Below the pieces are notes generated by a model that did no database searches, was not told the DNA's origin, and saw only the letters and a program-made list of their open reading frames with translations. From contig NZ_CP117425.1 in NCBI RefSeq assembly GCF_030687295.1, positions 4,220,001 through 4,284,000 of the forward strand: DNA of 64,000 nucleotides, given 5' to 3'. Positions 8,287 to 17,700 of the stretch are shown in pieces. Position 1 is the stretch's first letter, and each line of letters opens with the position of its first letter. The position numbers and the translations under genes were made by a program. Source of the DNA: Pseudomonas beijingensis. Lineage in GTDB: Bacteria; Pseudomonadota; Gammaproteobacteria; Pseudomonadales; Pseudomonadaceae.

Positions 8287-10434
8287 TCAGAACGAATAGC
8301 TGTACCCCACGCCGGCCGAGCGCCCTCGGCCCGGCATGCCGGTCAGCACTTGATCGGTGGAATACGAACCATACAGGTCATATCGCGCATCAAGCAGGTT
8401 GTCGCCCCACAGGTAGACTTCCGAACCGCCACTCTCCAGGCCCAGGTGCAGGTCCAGCTTGGCGTAGCCCTTGAGGTCATAGTGATTCTGTGGGTCGGCC
8501 GGGCGATTTTTCTGCACCCGATAGTTGAGCAACGTATTCAGGCGCGGCGCCGGCAAGCCCAGGAACTCATCCAGGTTTTTCTGCCAGGCGACGCTGAAGT
8601 TGCCGCTCCACAACGGCACATCCGGCACACGATTTCCCGCCGCGACATCACCGCCAGAAACCCCCGGAGCATCGGAGGTCACCACCGCGTTGGTGTAGCT
8701 GATGGCGCTGCCCAGGGTCAGCTCATCGGTGACATGCCACGTGCTCGACAGCTCGGCACCCTTGCTGCGGGTATCGGCGTTCACTGCGCTGACCGCCAGG
8801 GTGTTGAAGTCATACCCCAGCAGGTGATCGTCCTGCACCCGGGTCAGGAACAATGCCCCCTCGAGGCTCAGGGCACCCTCCGCGCTTTCATGCTTGAAAC
8901 CGACTTCGGCGGAATTCACCTTGGCGGCCTTGTAGGGTTCGCTGTCCTTGACCGAGGTGGCGTAATCGTTGAAACCGGCTGATTTATAGCCTCGCGACAG
9001 TACCGCATACAGATTCGTCTGCGCTGTCAGCGCGTAGCTCAACGCCACGCGCCCGGTGCTGTAGTTGTCCTGCAACCGGCGTTCGTCGCCGACGGTAGTG
9101 CCGCCGCTGGAATAGTCGGCACCGTAGGTCTTGCGGTCCCAGCTGTGGCGCAAGCCAGTAGTGAGCTTCCAGTCTTCGGCGATCGGATAAGTCATCTCGC
9201 CGTAGAGCGCATAACTGTTGGTGCTGAAATCGCGCCTTTGCTGCGCACCGCTGGTGAAATCGTCGGAGTCGAAACTGCGCTCGGAGCGTGACAGGTTTAT
9301 CCCGGTCACCCAGAACACATCGGCGTCCGCCAGTGAACCCAGGCGCAAGTCCTGGCTCCACACGCGCTCCTTGGCGGAATCTTCGATCAGGTATTCGAAC
9401 GGTGAGCCGTACAGCGCCTCGGTGATGTTCCGGTCATAACCTTTGACCGCATTGAGGTCGGTGCTGGTGTAGGCGCTGATCGAGGTGATCCGCGACTGCG
9501 CCAGGTCATGGTTGAGCTCGAAGGAATAACGCTCGTTGGTCTTCTGGTTGTCATCGAACGTACCGGGCGTGTAGTCCAGGCTGGGGCGGTTACCAAACGG
9601 GCGCAGCATCTCCAGGCCGGCGTAATGATCGGCGCGCTGGCGCTCGGCGGTCAGCAGGCCGGTCGTGCCTTGGTCGTTGTCCCACAGCAGGCTGCCGCGT
9701 AGGGCCAGGTCGCGAGGCTTGGTCAGCGGATCACCGTCCTGCTGGGCATCGACCCAGTTATCGAAGCCGCTGCGGCGCACGGCAATACGCCCCGCGACGG
9801 ATTCGCTCAATGGCCCGCCCACGGCGCCTTCGGTCATGAACTGGCCCTGGTTGCCGATTTCACCGCGCACATAACCTTCCCGTTCACGGGTCGGCTTACG
9901 GGTGGTGACATTGATCGCGCCCGCCTCGCTGTTACGTCCGAACAGCGTGCCCTGGGGTCCCTTGAGCACTTCCACTTGTTCCACGTCGAGGGTGGCCATC
10001 GCTGCGTTGCGCACTGACATCGGCACCCCGTCCACATTCAACACCACCGAGCCATCGTCCATGCTCATCTGATTCAGCGAACCAACACCACGAATGCGCA
10101 CATTGGCGTCGTTGGCGCCGCCCCAGGAATTCACATCCACACCCGGCGTGGTCCGCAAAGCGTCCTCCAGGGTGCGCAAGCGCCGGGTTTCGAGGGTATG
10201 TCCGTTGATCACAGAAAGCCCGAAGGGAATATCCTTGGCGCTTTCCTCGTTCAGCCGGGCGCTGACCATCAGCGGCGCCAGCTCGATCACCTCCGCGCTG
10301 GCGGCAGGTTGATAATCAGCGGCATAGGCCGCGCACATCTGGCTGGACAAGGCCAACGCCAGGGTTTGGGTCAAGACATTTTCCCGCCAGCCGAGGGGAC
10401 GGCGCAGCGGTTGGATAGACAGTTGTGATGACAT
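8287..10434 (-). CDS. TonB-dependent siderophore receptor, FyuA-like (copy 2)
   Basis: A 715-residue paralogue of the receptor at 6142-8262, sharing order and many blocks (for example RTLEDALRTTPGVDVNS, SMDDGSVVLNVDGVP, GYKSAGFNDYA and SEPYKAA). It has an N-terminal export signal, a canonical plug loop KGPQGTLFGRNSEAGA and a barrel ending GVGYSYSF. It converges on copy 1 with 24 bases between the stops. Its start lies only 33 bases from the end of the ABC permease gene on the same strand, so it is probably the last gene of an ATPase-permease-receptor operon. Likely role: uptake of a ferric siderophore, either the native one or a related form. Confidence 0.88.
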   Translation of the reverse strand: MSSQLSIQPLRRPLGWRENVLTQTLALALSSQMCAAYAADYQPAASAEVIELAPLMVSARLNEESAKDIPFGLSVINGHTLETRRLRTLEDALRTTPGVDVNSWGGANDANVRIRGVGSLNQMSMDDGSVVLNVDGVPMSVRNAAMATLDVEQVEVLKGPQGTLFGRNSEAGAINVTTRKPTREREGYVRGEIGNQGQFMTEGAVGGPLSESVAGRIAVRRSGFDNWVDAQQDGDPLTKPRDLALRGSLLWDNDQGTTGLLTAERQRADHYAGLEMLRPFGNRPSLDYTPGTFDDNQKTNERYSFELNHDLAQSRITSISAYTSTDLNAVKGYDRNITEALYGSPFEYLIEDSAKERVWSQDLRLGSLADADVFWVTGINLSRSERSFDSDDFTSGAQQRRDFSTNSYALYGEMTYPIAEDWKLTTGLRHSWDRKTYGADYSSGGTTVGDERRLQDNYSTGRVALSYALTAQTNLYAVLSRGYKSAGFNDYATSVKDSEPYKAAKVNSAEVGFKHESAEGALSLEGALFLTRVQDDHLLGYDFNTLAVSAVNADTRSKGAELSSTWHVTDELTLGSAISYTNAVVTSDAPGVSGGDVAAGNRVPDVPLWSGNFSVAWQKNLDEFLGLPAPRLNTLLNYRVQKNRPADPQNHYDLKGYAKLDLHLGLESGGSEVYLWGDNLLDARYDLYGSYSTDQVLTGMPGRGRSAGVGYSYSF

Positions 10435-10467
10435 GGAAAAACTCCAGGCAAAAGGGATGGTTCGAAT

Positions 10468-13400
10468 TCATTGCGCAGGCCCCCAGCGCTTGAGCGCTGC
10501 GGTGATCGCCTGATCGGAGGGCGCGCCCAGCAGGTCTTGGATCGCGGCGGGCCATCCCTGGCCAGTTCGGATACTCGTGGTCATCGCCGTCAGTTGTCCG
10601 GCGCTTTGTCCGGCCACCCAATCCAGGCTGGCCAGCGGTGCATACATCGCGACCCAGCCTTGTTCCCGGGCGTCGGCCAAGGTGCCGATGGGCTCGCCGT
10701 CATTGCTCAAGGCGCGCGTCAAGTCATCGGCCATCAACTTCACCAAGGTCGAGCGGGCTTCAACGCCGTCAACGTCGCCGACACACAACAAGCCGATCGC
10801 GCCCGCCACGCCCTGGCTCAGCCAGAGGTAACCCTGGGCCTGTCGCAGGTCGCTGGCATCGATCAACATCCGCCGCGCGAGCAGTTCGGCGATATGCGCG
10901 CGGCGCGTCCAGCGCCCGACGCCCGCCTGCGTCACGTCCCAATCCGGCGTCTGGCTGAGCACAAGATGGTGCTGGCTCAACTGGCTGGCGCCCATGCCGG
11001 TCGGCCACTGGCTCAGGGACTCGACGGCCGGGCGACTGCCCAGGCGCCGAGCCACACAAGCGGACATGGCTTCCAGGTCTTCGCGCACCTCACGGGCGGT
11101 TTGCTGGCGGCTGGCATCGGCGAGTACTTGCACGCCGTCAAGGTCGTGCGTCGCCGCCGTGTGATAGGCGAAGTCCAGTGGCCCTGCGCTGTGACCATTG
11201 AAAGCCTGGCCATCGACCTCGATCAGCCATTGCCACGCGCCTGCGGGTGCCACCGCGTTCGCGGCGACCGCCGAGCCTGCCGGCAGATTCGGCACCTCAG
11301 GCGGCAAACCGGCTTCGGCACGGTGGACCGGTGCACGCAGCAGGCGCTCGCTGTCCAGGCCCAGGCGTGGCATCACGCGGCGCGATTGCAACCACACCCC
11401 TCGCGGTCCCAGCCAGAATGCGTCACCTTCGGACGGCCAGCCGACGGCATCTAGCGTCCAGTTCAGTTGCACGTTGCAGCCGCTCGCCGCGCATTCAGCC
11501 AAAGGCACACGCAGGTGCGCGGCCGCCTGTTCGAAAATGACCGGCCGCCCCATGACGCTCACCGCCGTGACGTGCAAACCCGGCGGCAGTTCGGCGTCCA
11601 GGTGCTCATTGGCGGCGATCACGGTCCCCAACGTCCACTCACCGTCTACACGTCGCGCAACGCTATCGATGCGCAAATGCAAGCGCCCGTTCGCCACCTG
11701 CCAGGCACCCGCCCCGGCCAGCCATCGCTGTTCCCATTCGGCGCGCTCAGCCCGTTCCTCGGCCACCGATTGGTAATCGCCCTGTTCCACCAGATGCCAA
11801 TGCAACAGCGTGCCGCTGCCGAGCAAACCGACAGCCCCCAACACCAGCAGCGCACCCGGCAAGCCCAGCAGGCTGCGGCGTACATCGATGAGACGGCGTC
11901 GCTCCGGCCCCCGGGGCAAGGCCAGCGCCGCCACCGCAACCAGTACCAGGCAGCCGGCCAGTTTCCAACTGGTCAAGGTGGCCAGATAAGGCAACCAGGG
12001 CGCCCAGCCCGTGAGTTGTGACAACGCCACGTGGGCCGGTATCGCCATGGCATAGGCGGGATAACTGACCAACCCCAATTCATGGTTGAGCACCAGGAAA
12101 AACGTCAGCAGCATTGACGTCGCGTACGCCAGGCCGGAGCGACGAATCAACGCATGCACCAGCACCGTGAGCATCGCCAGTTCCAGTAGCGGCGGCGCGA
12201 ACACCAGCGTCTGATAGATCAGCACAAAGCCCGGCGCCAGGTTGTCGGGGGCGGCCATCGCGCTGATCACCAGGCTGGCAACGCCCGGCACCAGTGCCAA
12301 GACCAGCGTCGCCGCCAGCACGCAGGCCACCCGGCCCAACAAACGCAGCCACACCGGTGCCGGGGTTGCCTGCAACATCGCGCCCAGGCCTTCGACGTCA
12401 TCGCGCCGGCACACCAGCCCCACCAGCGCCGCGACAATAAAGGCGATCACCAGGAACGACGCGCTCGATAACAACGGCAAGATCAGATCCGGGCGCGGCA
12501 CCATCGGCCCGCGTGCATGCCACACGATGTGGACAAACCCGCTGAGTATGCCCATGGCCAGCAACAACCCGAGGGCGACCCAGCCGATGCGCCGGGCAAA
12601 CAACTGCCGTACCTGCCAGCGGATCTCACGCCACAAGGCCCGCGACCAGCGGCTGGCGGATAACGGGCCGGGCAAGCGCACGTGGCTCGCCAACAGCATC
12701 GGCGGCTCGGCCAACACAGCGCCACTGCGTCGGCCCATCAAGCCTTGGCGACTGGTGCGGGCCAAGACGATGGCCAGCAACAGCAAGGGCAACCCACACC
12801 ACAACGCCCGGTTGAGCCAGAACCCCGGGGTCAATGCCAACAGCGATTGGGACTTCTGCGCGGCGCTCCAGGTTTCCACCTGGGCCTGAGCAAAGGTAAA
12901 CAGTGACGGATCGAGGCTGGCGGCCAACAATGGATTGATGTGCCCGCCCTTGAGCACCACCACCGCGAACATCCACAGCAGCATCAGTACCGTCGCCAAG
13001 GCAAACGGCGCAGCCAGGCCCCGGCTGCGCAAGGCCAGCAGGTAATACAACGCACCGATGCCGGTGCTCACCGGCAACAGCAAGGCGCCCCAGGCAAATC
13101 CCAGCGCCGACCACACGGGGGCGCCGATGCTCGCCGCCGGCACCCAGCCGAGCCAGCCCAGCACCGGGCTGACGAGAAAGCCGACGATCAATGAACTGGC
13201 GAGCAAACCACCCACCAACGCCGCACCGATAAAACGCCCCCACAACAGCGCCGGCAGCGACAGCGGCAAGGCCAGCAGCACTTCTTCCAACTGCGCCTTG
13301 CGGTCCCTCAGGGCCGGTTGGGCAAACACCCAGGCCCAGGCAAAAAACAGGAAGAACATACAGCCGCACGACATCAGGTAAATCAGGCTCGGGGCATTGC

Positions 13401-13563
13401 GGGCGATCTCGCTGGCGCCCATTTTCTGCACATAGTCGGCGTTGGTCAGGGCCATCAGCAGGTAGCCGGTCAGGCCGAGGAACACCAGCAATGGAATGCC
13501 ACTGCGCAGCCCGGCACGCACTTCCACCCAGGCCTCGCGCATCAGCAGAGCAGAGGTATTCAT
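10468..13563 (-). CDS. ABC-2-type permease with degenerate M1-peptidase-like C-terminal domain
   Basis: A 1031-residue inner-membrane protein. Residues 1 to about 560 hold two sets of ABC-2-type membrane helices (for example LIYLMSCGCMFFLFFAWAWV and LLVLGAVGLLGSGTLLHW). The C-terminal part, about 570-1031, has the layout of the periplasmic M1-aminopeptidase-like domain of ABC-permease/M1 fusion proteins. At the expected zinc-site position the sequence is RRAHIAELLARR rather than HExxH, and the later glutamate position reads LWLSQGVA, so peptidase activity is unlikely. The ATPase gene overlaps by four bases (ATGA), giving a complete exporter. Context with the receptor and NRPS points to siderophore traffic, but direction and cargo are unknown. 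Confidence 0.8.
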   Translation of the reverse strand: MNTSALLMREAWVEVRAGLRSGIPLLVFLGLTGYLLMALTNADYVQKMGASEIARNAPSLIYLMSCGCMFFLFFAWAWVFAQPALRDRKAQLEEVLLALPLSLPALLWGRFIGAALVGGLLASSLIVGFLVSPVLGWLGWVPAASIGAPVWSALGFAWGALLLPVSTGIGALYYLLALRSRGLAAPFALATVLMLLWMFAVVVLKGGHINPLLAASLDPSLFTFAQAQVETWSAAQKSQSLLALTPGFWLNRALWCGLPLLLLAIVLARTSRQGLMGRRSGAVLAEPPMLLASHVRLPGPLSASRWSRALWREIRWQVRQLFARRIGWVALGLLLAMGILSGFVHIVWHARGPMVPRPDLILPLLSSASFLVIAFIVAALVGLVCRRDDVEGLGAMLQATPAPVWLRLLGRVACVLAATLVLALVPGVASLVISAMAAPDNLAPGFVLIYQTLVFAPPLLELAMLTVLVHALIRRSGLAYATSMLLTFFLVLNHELGLVSYPAYAMAIPAHVALSQLTGWAPWLPYLATLTSWKLAGCLVLVAVAALALPRGPERRRLIDVRRSLLGLPGALLVLGAVGLLGSGTLLHWHLVEQGDYQSVAEERAERAEWEQRWLAGAGAWQVANGRLHLRIDSVARRVDGEWTLGTVIAANEHLDAELPPGLHVTAVSVMGRPVIFEQAAAHLRVPLAECAASGCNVQLNWTLDAVGWPSEGDAFWLGPRGVWLQSRRVMPRLGLDSERLLRAPVHRAEAGLPPEVPNLPAGSAVAANAVAPAGAWQWLIEVDGQAFNGHSAGPLDFAYHTAATHDLDGVQVLADASRQQTAREVREDLEAMSACVARRLGSRPAVESLSQWPTGMGASQLSQHHLVLSQTPDWDVTQAGVGRWTRRAHIAELLARRMLIDASDLRQAQGYLWLSQGVAGAIGLLCVGDVDGVEARSTLVKLMADDLTRALSNDGEPIGTLADAREQGWVAMYAPLASLDWVAGQSAGQLTAMTTSIRTGQGWPAAIQDLLGAPSDQAITAALKRWGPAQ

Positions 13564-14444
13564 GCCTCGATCACCTCACCCGCCTGGGCCAGGGCCAGGT
13601 AATAGATGTCTTCCAGGCGCGGCGCATGGGGCAGAAAGCGAGGGTCGGCCGGACGCTCGCCATGGACGATGACCCGGCTGCCCTGCGGGCTGGCGGCCAC
13701 ATGCAAGGCATCGGGCAGCGACTCGCCACGGTCGAAGGACGCTTCCCACAACCGCCCCTGCTCAGCACCCAGCAACTGCGCCGGGCTACCTTCGACAATG
13801 ATCTGCCCACCGGCCAGCACCGCCAGTCGACTGCAGAGGTTCTCGACGTCTTCGACGATATGGGTCGAAAGCAACACGATGGACTCGGCGGCGACATCGG
13901 CGAGCACCCGATGGAAACGGTTGCGTTCGGCCGGGTCAAGGCCCGCCGTGGGCTCATCAACGATCAACAAGCGTGGCGAGCCCACCAGCGCCATGGCGAT
14001 GCCGAACCGACGCAGCATGCCGCCCGAATAAGTGGCGAGCGCCCGATGGGCGGCTTGTTGGAGATTGACCTTGTCCAGCAGGCCCTCGATTTCCTCGCGG
14101 CGCTGGCGGCTGTCGGTACGCCCCTTGAGCCAGGCAAAACGATCGAGCAAGTCCCGCGCACTCACGCCCGGATATGCGCCCAACTGCTGCGGCAGATAGC
14201 CCAGGCGGCGGCGCAAATGATCGGAATCGGCCAACACATCCACCCCGTCCAGGTGAATGCTGCCGGCGTCGGGTTGCTGCAGGGTCGCCAGGGTCCGCAT
14301 CAAGCTGCTTTTGCCCGCGCCGTTAGGCCCCAGCAAGCCATACATCCCGGGGCCGACACTCAGGTCCACGCTGCGCAGCGCTTCGACGCCGTTGTTGTAG
14401 CGCTTGCGCAGGCCGCGCACTTGTAAACCCGAATCGACAGACAT
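13560..14444 (-). CDS. ABC transporter ATP-binding protein
   Basis: An ABC ATPase with Walker A GLLGPNGAGKSSLM, signature YSGGMLRRFGIAMAL, Walker B RLLIVDEPTAGLDP and a switch histidine in LLSTHIVEDVE. I place the start at ATG 14444 (MSVDSGLQVRGL, 294 residues), which has ggag a few bases upstream; the frame is open a little further. The C-terminal extension is typical of drug/ABC-2 exporters. It overlaps the permease gene by ATGA, so the two form one transporter, with the receptor downstream. It is divergent from the NRPS gene across a 303-base control region with a Fur-like site. Confidence 0.9.
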   Translation of the reverse strand: MSVDSGLQVRGLRKRYNNGVEALRSVDLSVGPGMYGLLGPNGAGKSSLMRTLATLQQPDAGSIHLDGVDVLADSDHLRRRLGYLPQQLGAYPGVSARDLLDRFAWLKGRTDSRQRREEIEGLLDKVNLQQAAHRALATYSGGMLRRFGIAMALVGSPRLLIVDEPTAGLDPAERNRFHRVLADVAAESIVLLSTHIVEDVENLCSRLAVLAGGQIIVEGSPAQLLGAEQGRLWEASFDRGESLPDALHVAASPQGSRVIVHGERPADPRFLPHAPRLEDIYYLALAQAGEVIEA

Positions 14445-14747
14445 CCACAACTCCAATCAGAGGGACACAGGCCCTGCAAGAGGGCGGCGAGCGACGGTAG
14501 TCAAGGCCATGGGGCGGGCTCTACCCGATTCAAGTCATTTTCCAACCGCATCCTGCGTGCGATCGGCGTTGTGCGTAGCCACCACGGCACTGCAACCGGT
14601 GAGCGATACGCGGATGCGGGGCAAAAACGATTCGATCCGGGTAGTTGCCAAAATGAGAATGACTAGCATCTTCCTCCATGCAACTGCCTGCCCCCAGCGC
14701 CTGGGCCAACCCCGGTCCGGGCCTTAGCAATGAGAAGACGTTGAGCC
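14445..14747. promoter_or_regulatory. Divergent control region between ABC operon and NRPS operon
   Basis: This 303-base gap has no plausible gene. It must hold promoters for the leftward ATPase-permease-receptor operon and the rightward biosynthetic operon. The best visible site is the Fur-like element at 14654-14668. A PchR-binding site is expected here but I could not identify one with confidence. Confidence 0.6.
14654..14668. promoter_or_regulatory. Probable Fur box upstream of the NRPS operon
   Basis: The bases tgagaat-g-actagca match the 7-1-7 Fur model with three mismatches. The site is about 80 bases before the NRPS start and could also serve the divergent ABC operon. It is weaker than the site at 6045-6059. 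Confidence 0.5.
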
Positions 14748-17700
14748 ATGGCCACTCCCAGCACCTCAACCGCAACACTGCTGCGCCAATCCCTGTCCCA
14801 GGCCCTCGACCTGCCCGCCGACCAGATTCCCCTGGAGGCGAACCTGATCGAATGGGGGCTGGACTCCGTCACCCTGATTCGCCTGGCCGGCCAATGGCGC
14901 CGCCACGGCCTGACCGCGCGGTTTGCCGACCTGATCGCCGATCCGCGGCTGTCAGCCTGGCTGGCCGTGCTCGATGCGGCGCCCCAAGCCCCGGCTACGG
15001 CCACCGCAGCCGCGGACGACGAGGAGCCTTTCGAACTGGCGCCGATGCAACACGCTTATTGGATCGGACGCGCCCCCGGCCAGCAGTTGGGCGGTGTGGC
15101 GGCGCACTTCTATAACGAATTCGATGGCCGCGACGTCGACCCGTCCCGCTTGGAAGCGGCCGTGCGGGCGCTGCTGGCACGCCACCCCATGTTGCGTGCG
15201 CAGTTTCTCGACGACGGCCGCCAGCGGATCCTCCCCCGCAGCCCTTGGCCAGGGTTGAAGGTGCACGACTTGCGCCAGGCCAGCGCCGAGCAACAGCAGC
15301 AACGGCTGGAGGCGTTGCGCGCGGAGTTATCCCACCGCCAGTTGGCCGTTGAACAAGGTCAGGTACTGGATATCCAGTTGTCCTTGCTGCCCGACGGGAC
15401 GCGCCTGCACCTGAACCTCGACATGCTCGCCGCCGATGCCCTGAGCCTGCGCACCCTGCTCGGTGACCTGGTGCAGCTGTATCGCCAACAGCCCCTGGCC
15501 GCGCTGGACTACAGCTTCGCCCGCTACCTGGCCGACCTGCGCCGTGAACACGCCAGCCCCGTGCAACGTGCCCTTCATCAACAAGCTCGTGACTATTGGT
15601 TGCAGCGCCTGGACCCGTTGCCCGGCGCCCCGCGCTTGCCCATCAAGACCCAGGGCGACGATCGTCAGGTGCGGCGCCGTCACCATTGGCTGCCGCCGTC
15701 CCAGCGCCAGGCCTTCGAGCGCCATGCCCGGGAGCACGGCCTGACGCCGGCGATGGCCTTGGCGGCGGTGTTCTGTGAAGCCCTCGGCGCCTGGTGCGAG
15801 ACGCCCGAGCTGCTGCTCAACCTGCCACTGTTCAATCGCACGCCACTGCATGCCGATGTCGAGCGCCTGGTCGGCGATTTCACCTCATCGATCCTGCTGG
15901 CTTGGGACGGCCACGTCACCGGCACTTTCGCCGCTCGCGCCACGGCCCTGCAACGGCGCTTCCACAGCGATGCGGCACACAGCGCGTTCTCCGGCCTGGA
16001 GGTGCTGCGCGAACTATCCCGGCAACGGGGTGAGCAAGTGCTGGCGCCGGTGGTGTACACCAGCGCCCTGGGGCTGGGGGAATTGTTCGCCGAGGGCGTG
16101 CAGGCGTGTTTCGGCCAACCGGCCTGGATCATTTCCCAAGGCCCGCAAGTGTGGCTCGACGCCCAGGTCACCGAGCTCGATGGCGGCATCCTGGTCAATC
16201 TCGACGCCCGTGAAGGGTTGTTCGCCGACGGTGTACTGGACGGTTTGTTCGAGGCTTATACCGGGCTGTTGCAGCGCCTGTGTTTTGAGTCTTCGGCCTG
16301 GAACCTGTCGCCTCCGGCGCTGATCCCCGCCAGCCAACTTGAGGTACGTAACGGCGTCCAAGGGCAGATAGCGGCCCTGCCGGTACGACGTCTGCACGAG
16401 GCCTTTTTTGCCCGGGCACGCCTGACCCCCACCCTGCCCGCGTTATTGCACGGCGATGGTCCCGTCATCCACTACGGCGAACTCGCCGAACGTGCTCTGC
16501 AAGTGGCGGCCTACCTGGAAGGCCAAGGCGTCCGGCGCGGCGACGTGGTGGCGTTGCAACTGCCCAAGGGGCCCGAGCAGGTGATCGCGGTGCTGGGCAT
16601 CCTGGCGTGCAGCGCCACGTACCTGCCCATCAGCGTCGATCAACCGGCGACGCGTTGCCAGAAAATCTGCGATTCGTCGGGTGCCCGCTTGGTGCTCACG
16701 CAACTGCCCGCCGCCAGCACCGCGCTGGATGCCCCGCGGCCTGGAGCAGTCAGCGACCTGGCCTATATCCTCTATACCTCCGGCTCCACGGGTGAGCCCA
16801 AGGGCGTGGAAATCAGTCATCAGGCCGCCGCCAACACCCTGGAAGACCTGCAACGGCGCTTGCAACTGAACAGCGACGACCGAATCCTTGCGCTCTCGGC
16901 GCTGGAGTTCGACCTGTCGGTGTTCGACCTGTTTGCCGCGCTGTCGACCGGGGCGGCGGTGATCGGTATCGCGCCCGAGGCCCAGCGCGATGCCGGCCGC
17001 TGGCGTGAACTGGCCCTGCAGCATCGCGCCAGCGTGCTCAACTGCGTGCCGGCGTTGCTCGACATGCTGCTCGGCTGTGCCCCCGCCGATGCCAACCTGC
17101 CCCTGCGTGCGGTGTTGCTGGGCGGCGACAAAGTTGCTCCGGACCTGGCGCCACGGCTGTGGGCCCAAGCCCCCGGCTGCCGCTTCATGGCCCTGGGCGG
17201 TGCCACCGAAACCGCCATTCACTCGACCCTGTTCGAAGTGCTGCCCGGCCAACCCTTGCCCTGGCACTGCCTGCCCTATGGCACGCCACTGGATAACGTT
17301 CGCCTGCGCATCGTCAACCCGCACGGGCACGACTGCCCGGACTGGGTGGCCGGCGAACTGTGGATCGGCGGCGCCGGTGTTGCCGAGGGCTATCGCGGCG
17401 ACCGGGTACGCACTGCTGAACGCTTTGTCGACTATCAAGGCCTGCGCTGGTACCGCACCGGCGACAGTGCGCGTTATCACCCCGACGGCAACGTCGAATT
17501 CCTCGGGCGCACCGACTTCCAGCTCAAACTGCACGGTTACCGCATCGAAGCCGGGGAAGTCGAAACCGCGTTGCTGGCCTGGCCAGGCATCGAGCAGGCG
17601 GTGGCGCTGCTGGCCGGCCAGCAATTGGCTGCGGTGGTGCGCCTGACGGACGGCCCCGCGACCCCCACACGCTTAGCCCCACCGGGCCTGGCCCAACATC

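Noticed and set aside
10471..11454. Long open frame on the plus strand opposite the ABC permease gene
   Set aside because: It is rich in Arg, Gln and His, has no family motif and lies fully opposite a coherent membrane protein; a typical shadow frame of high-GC DNA.
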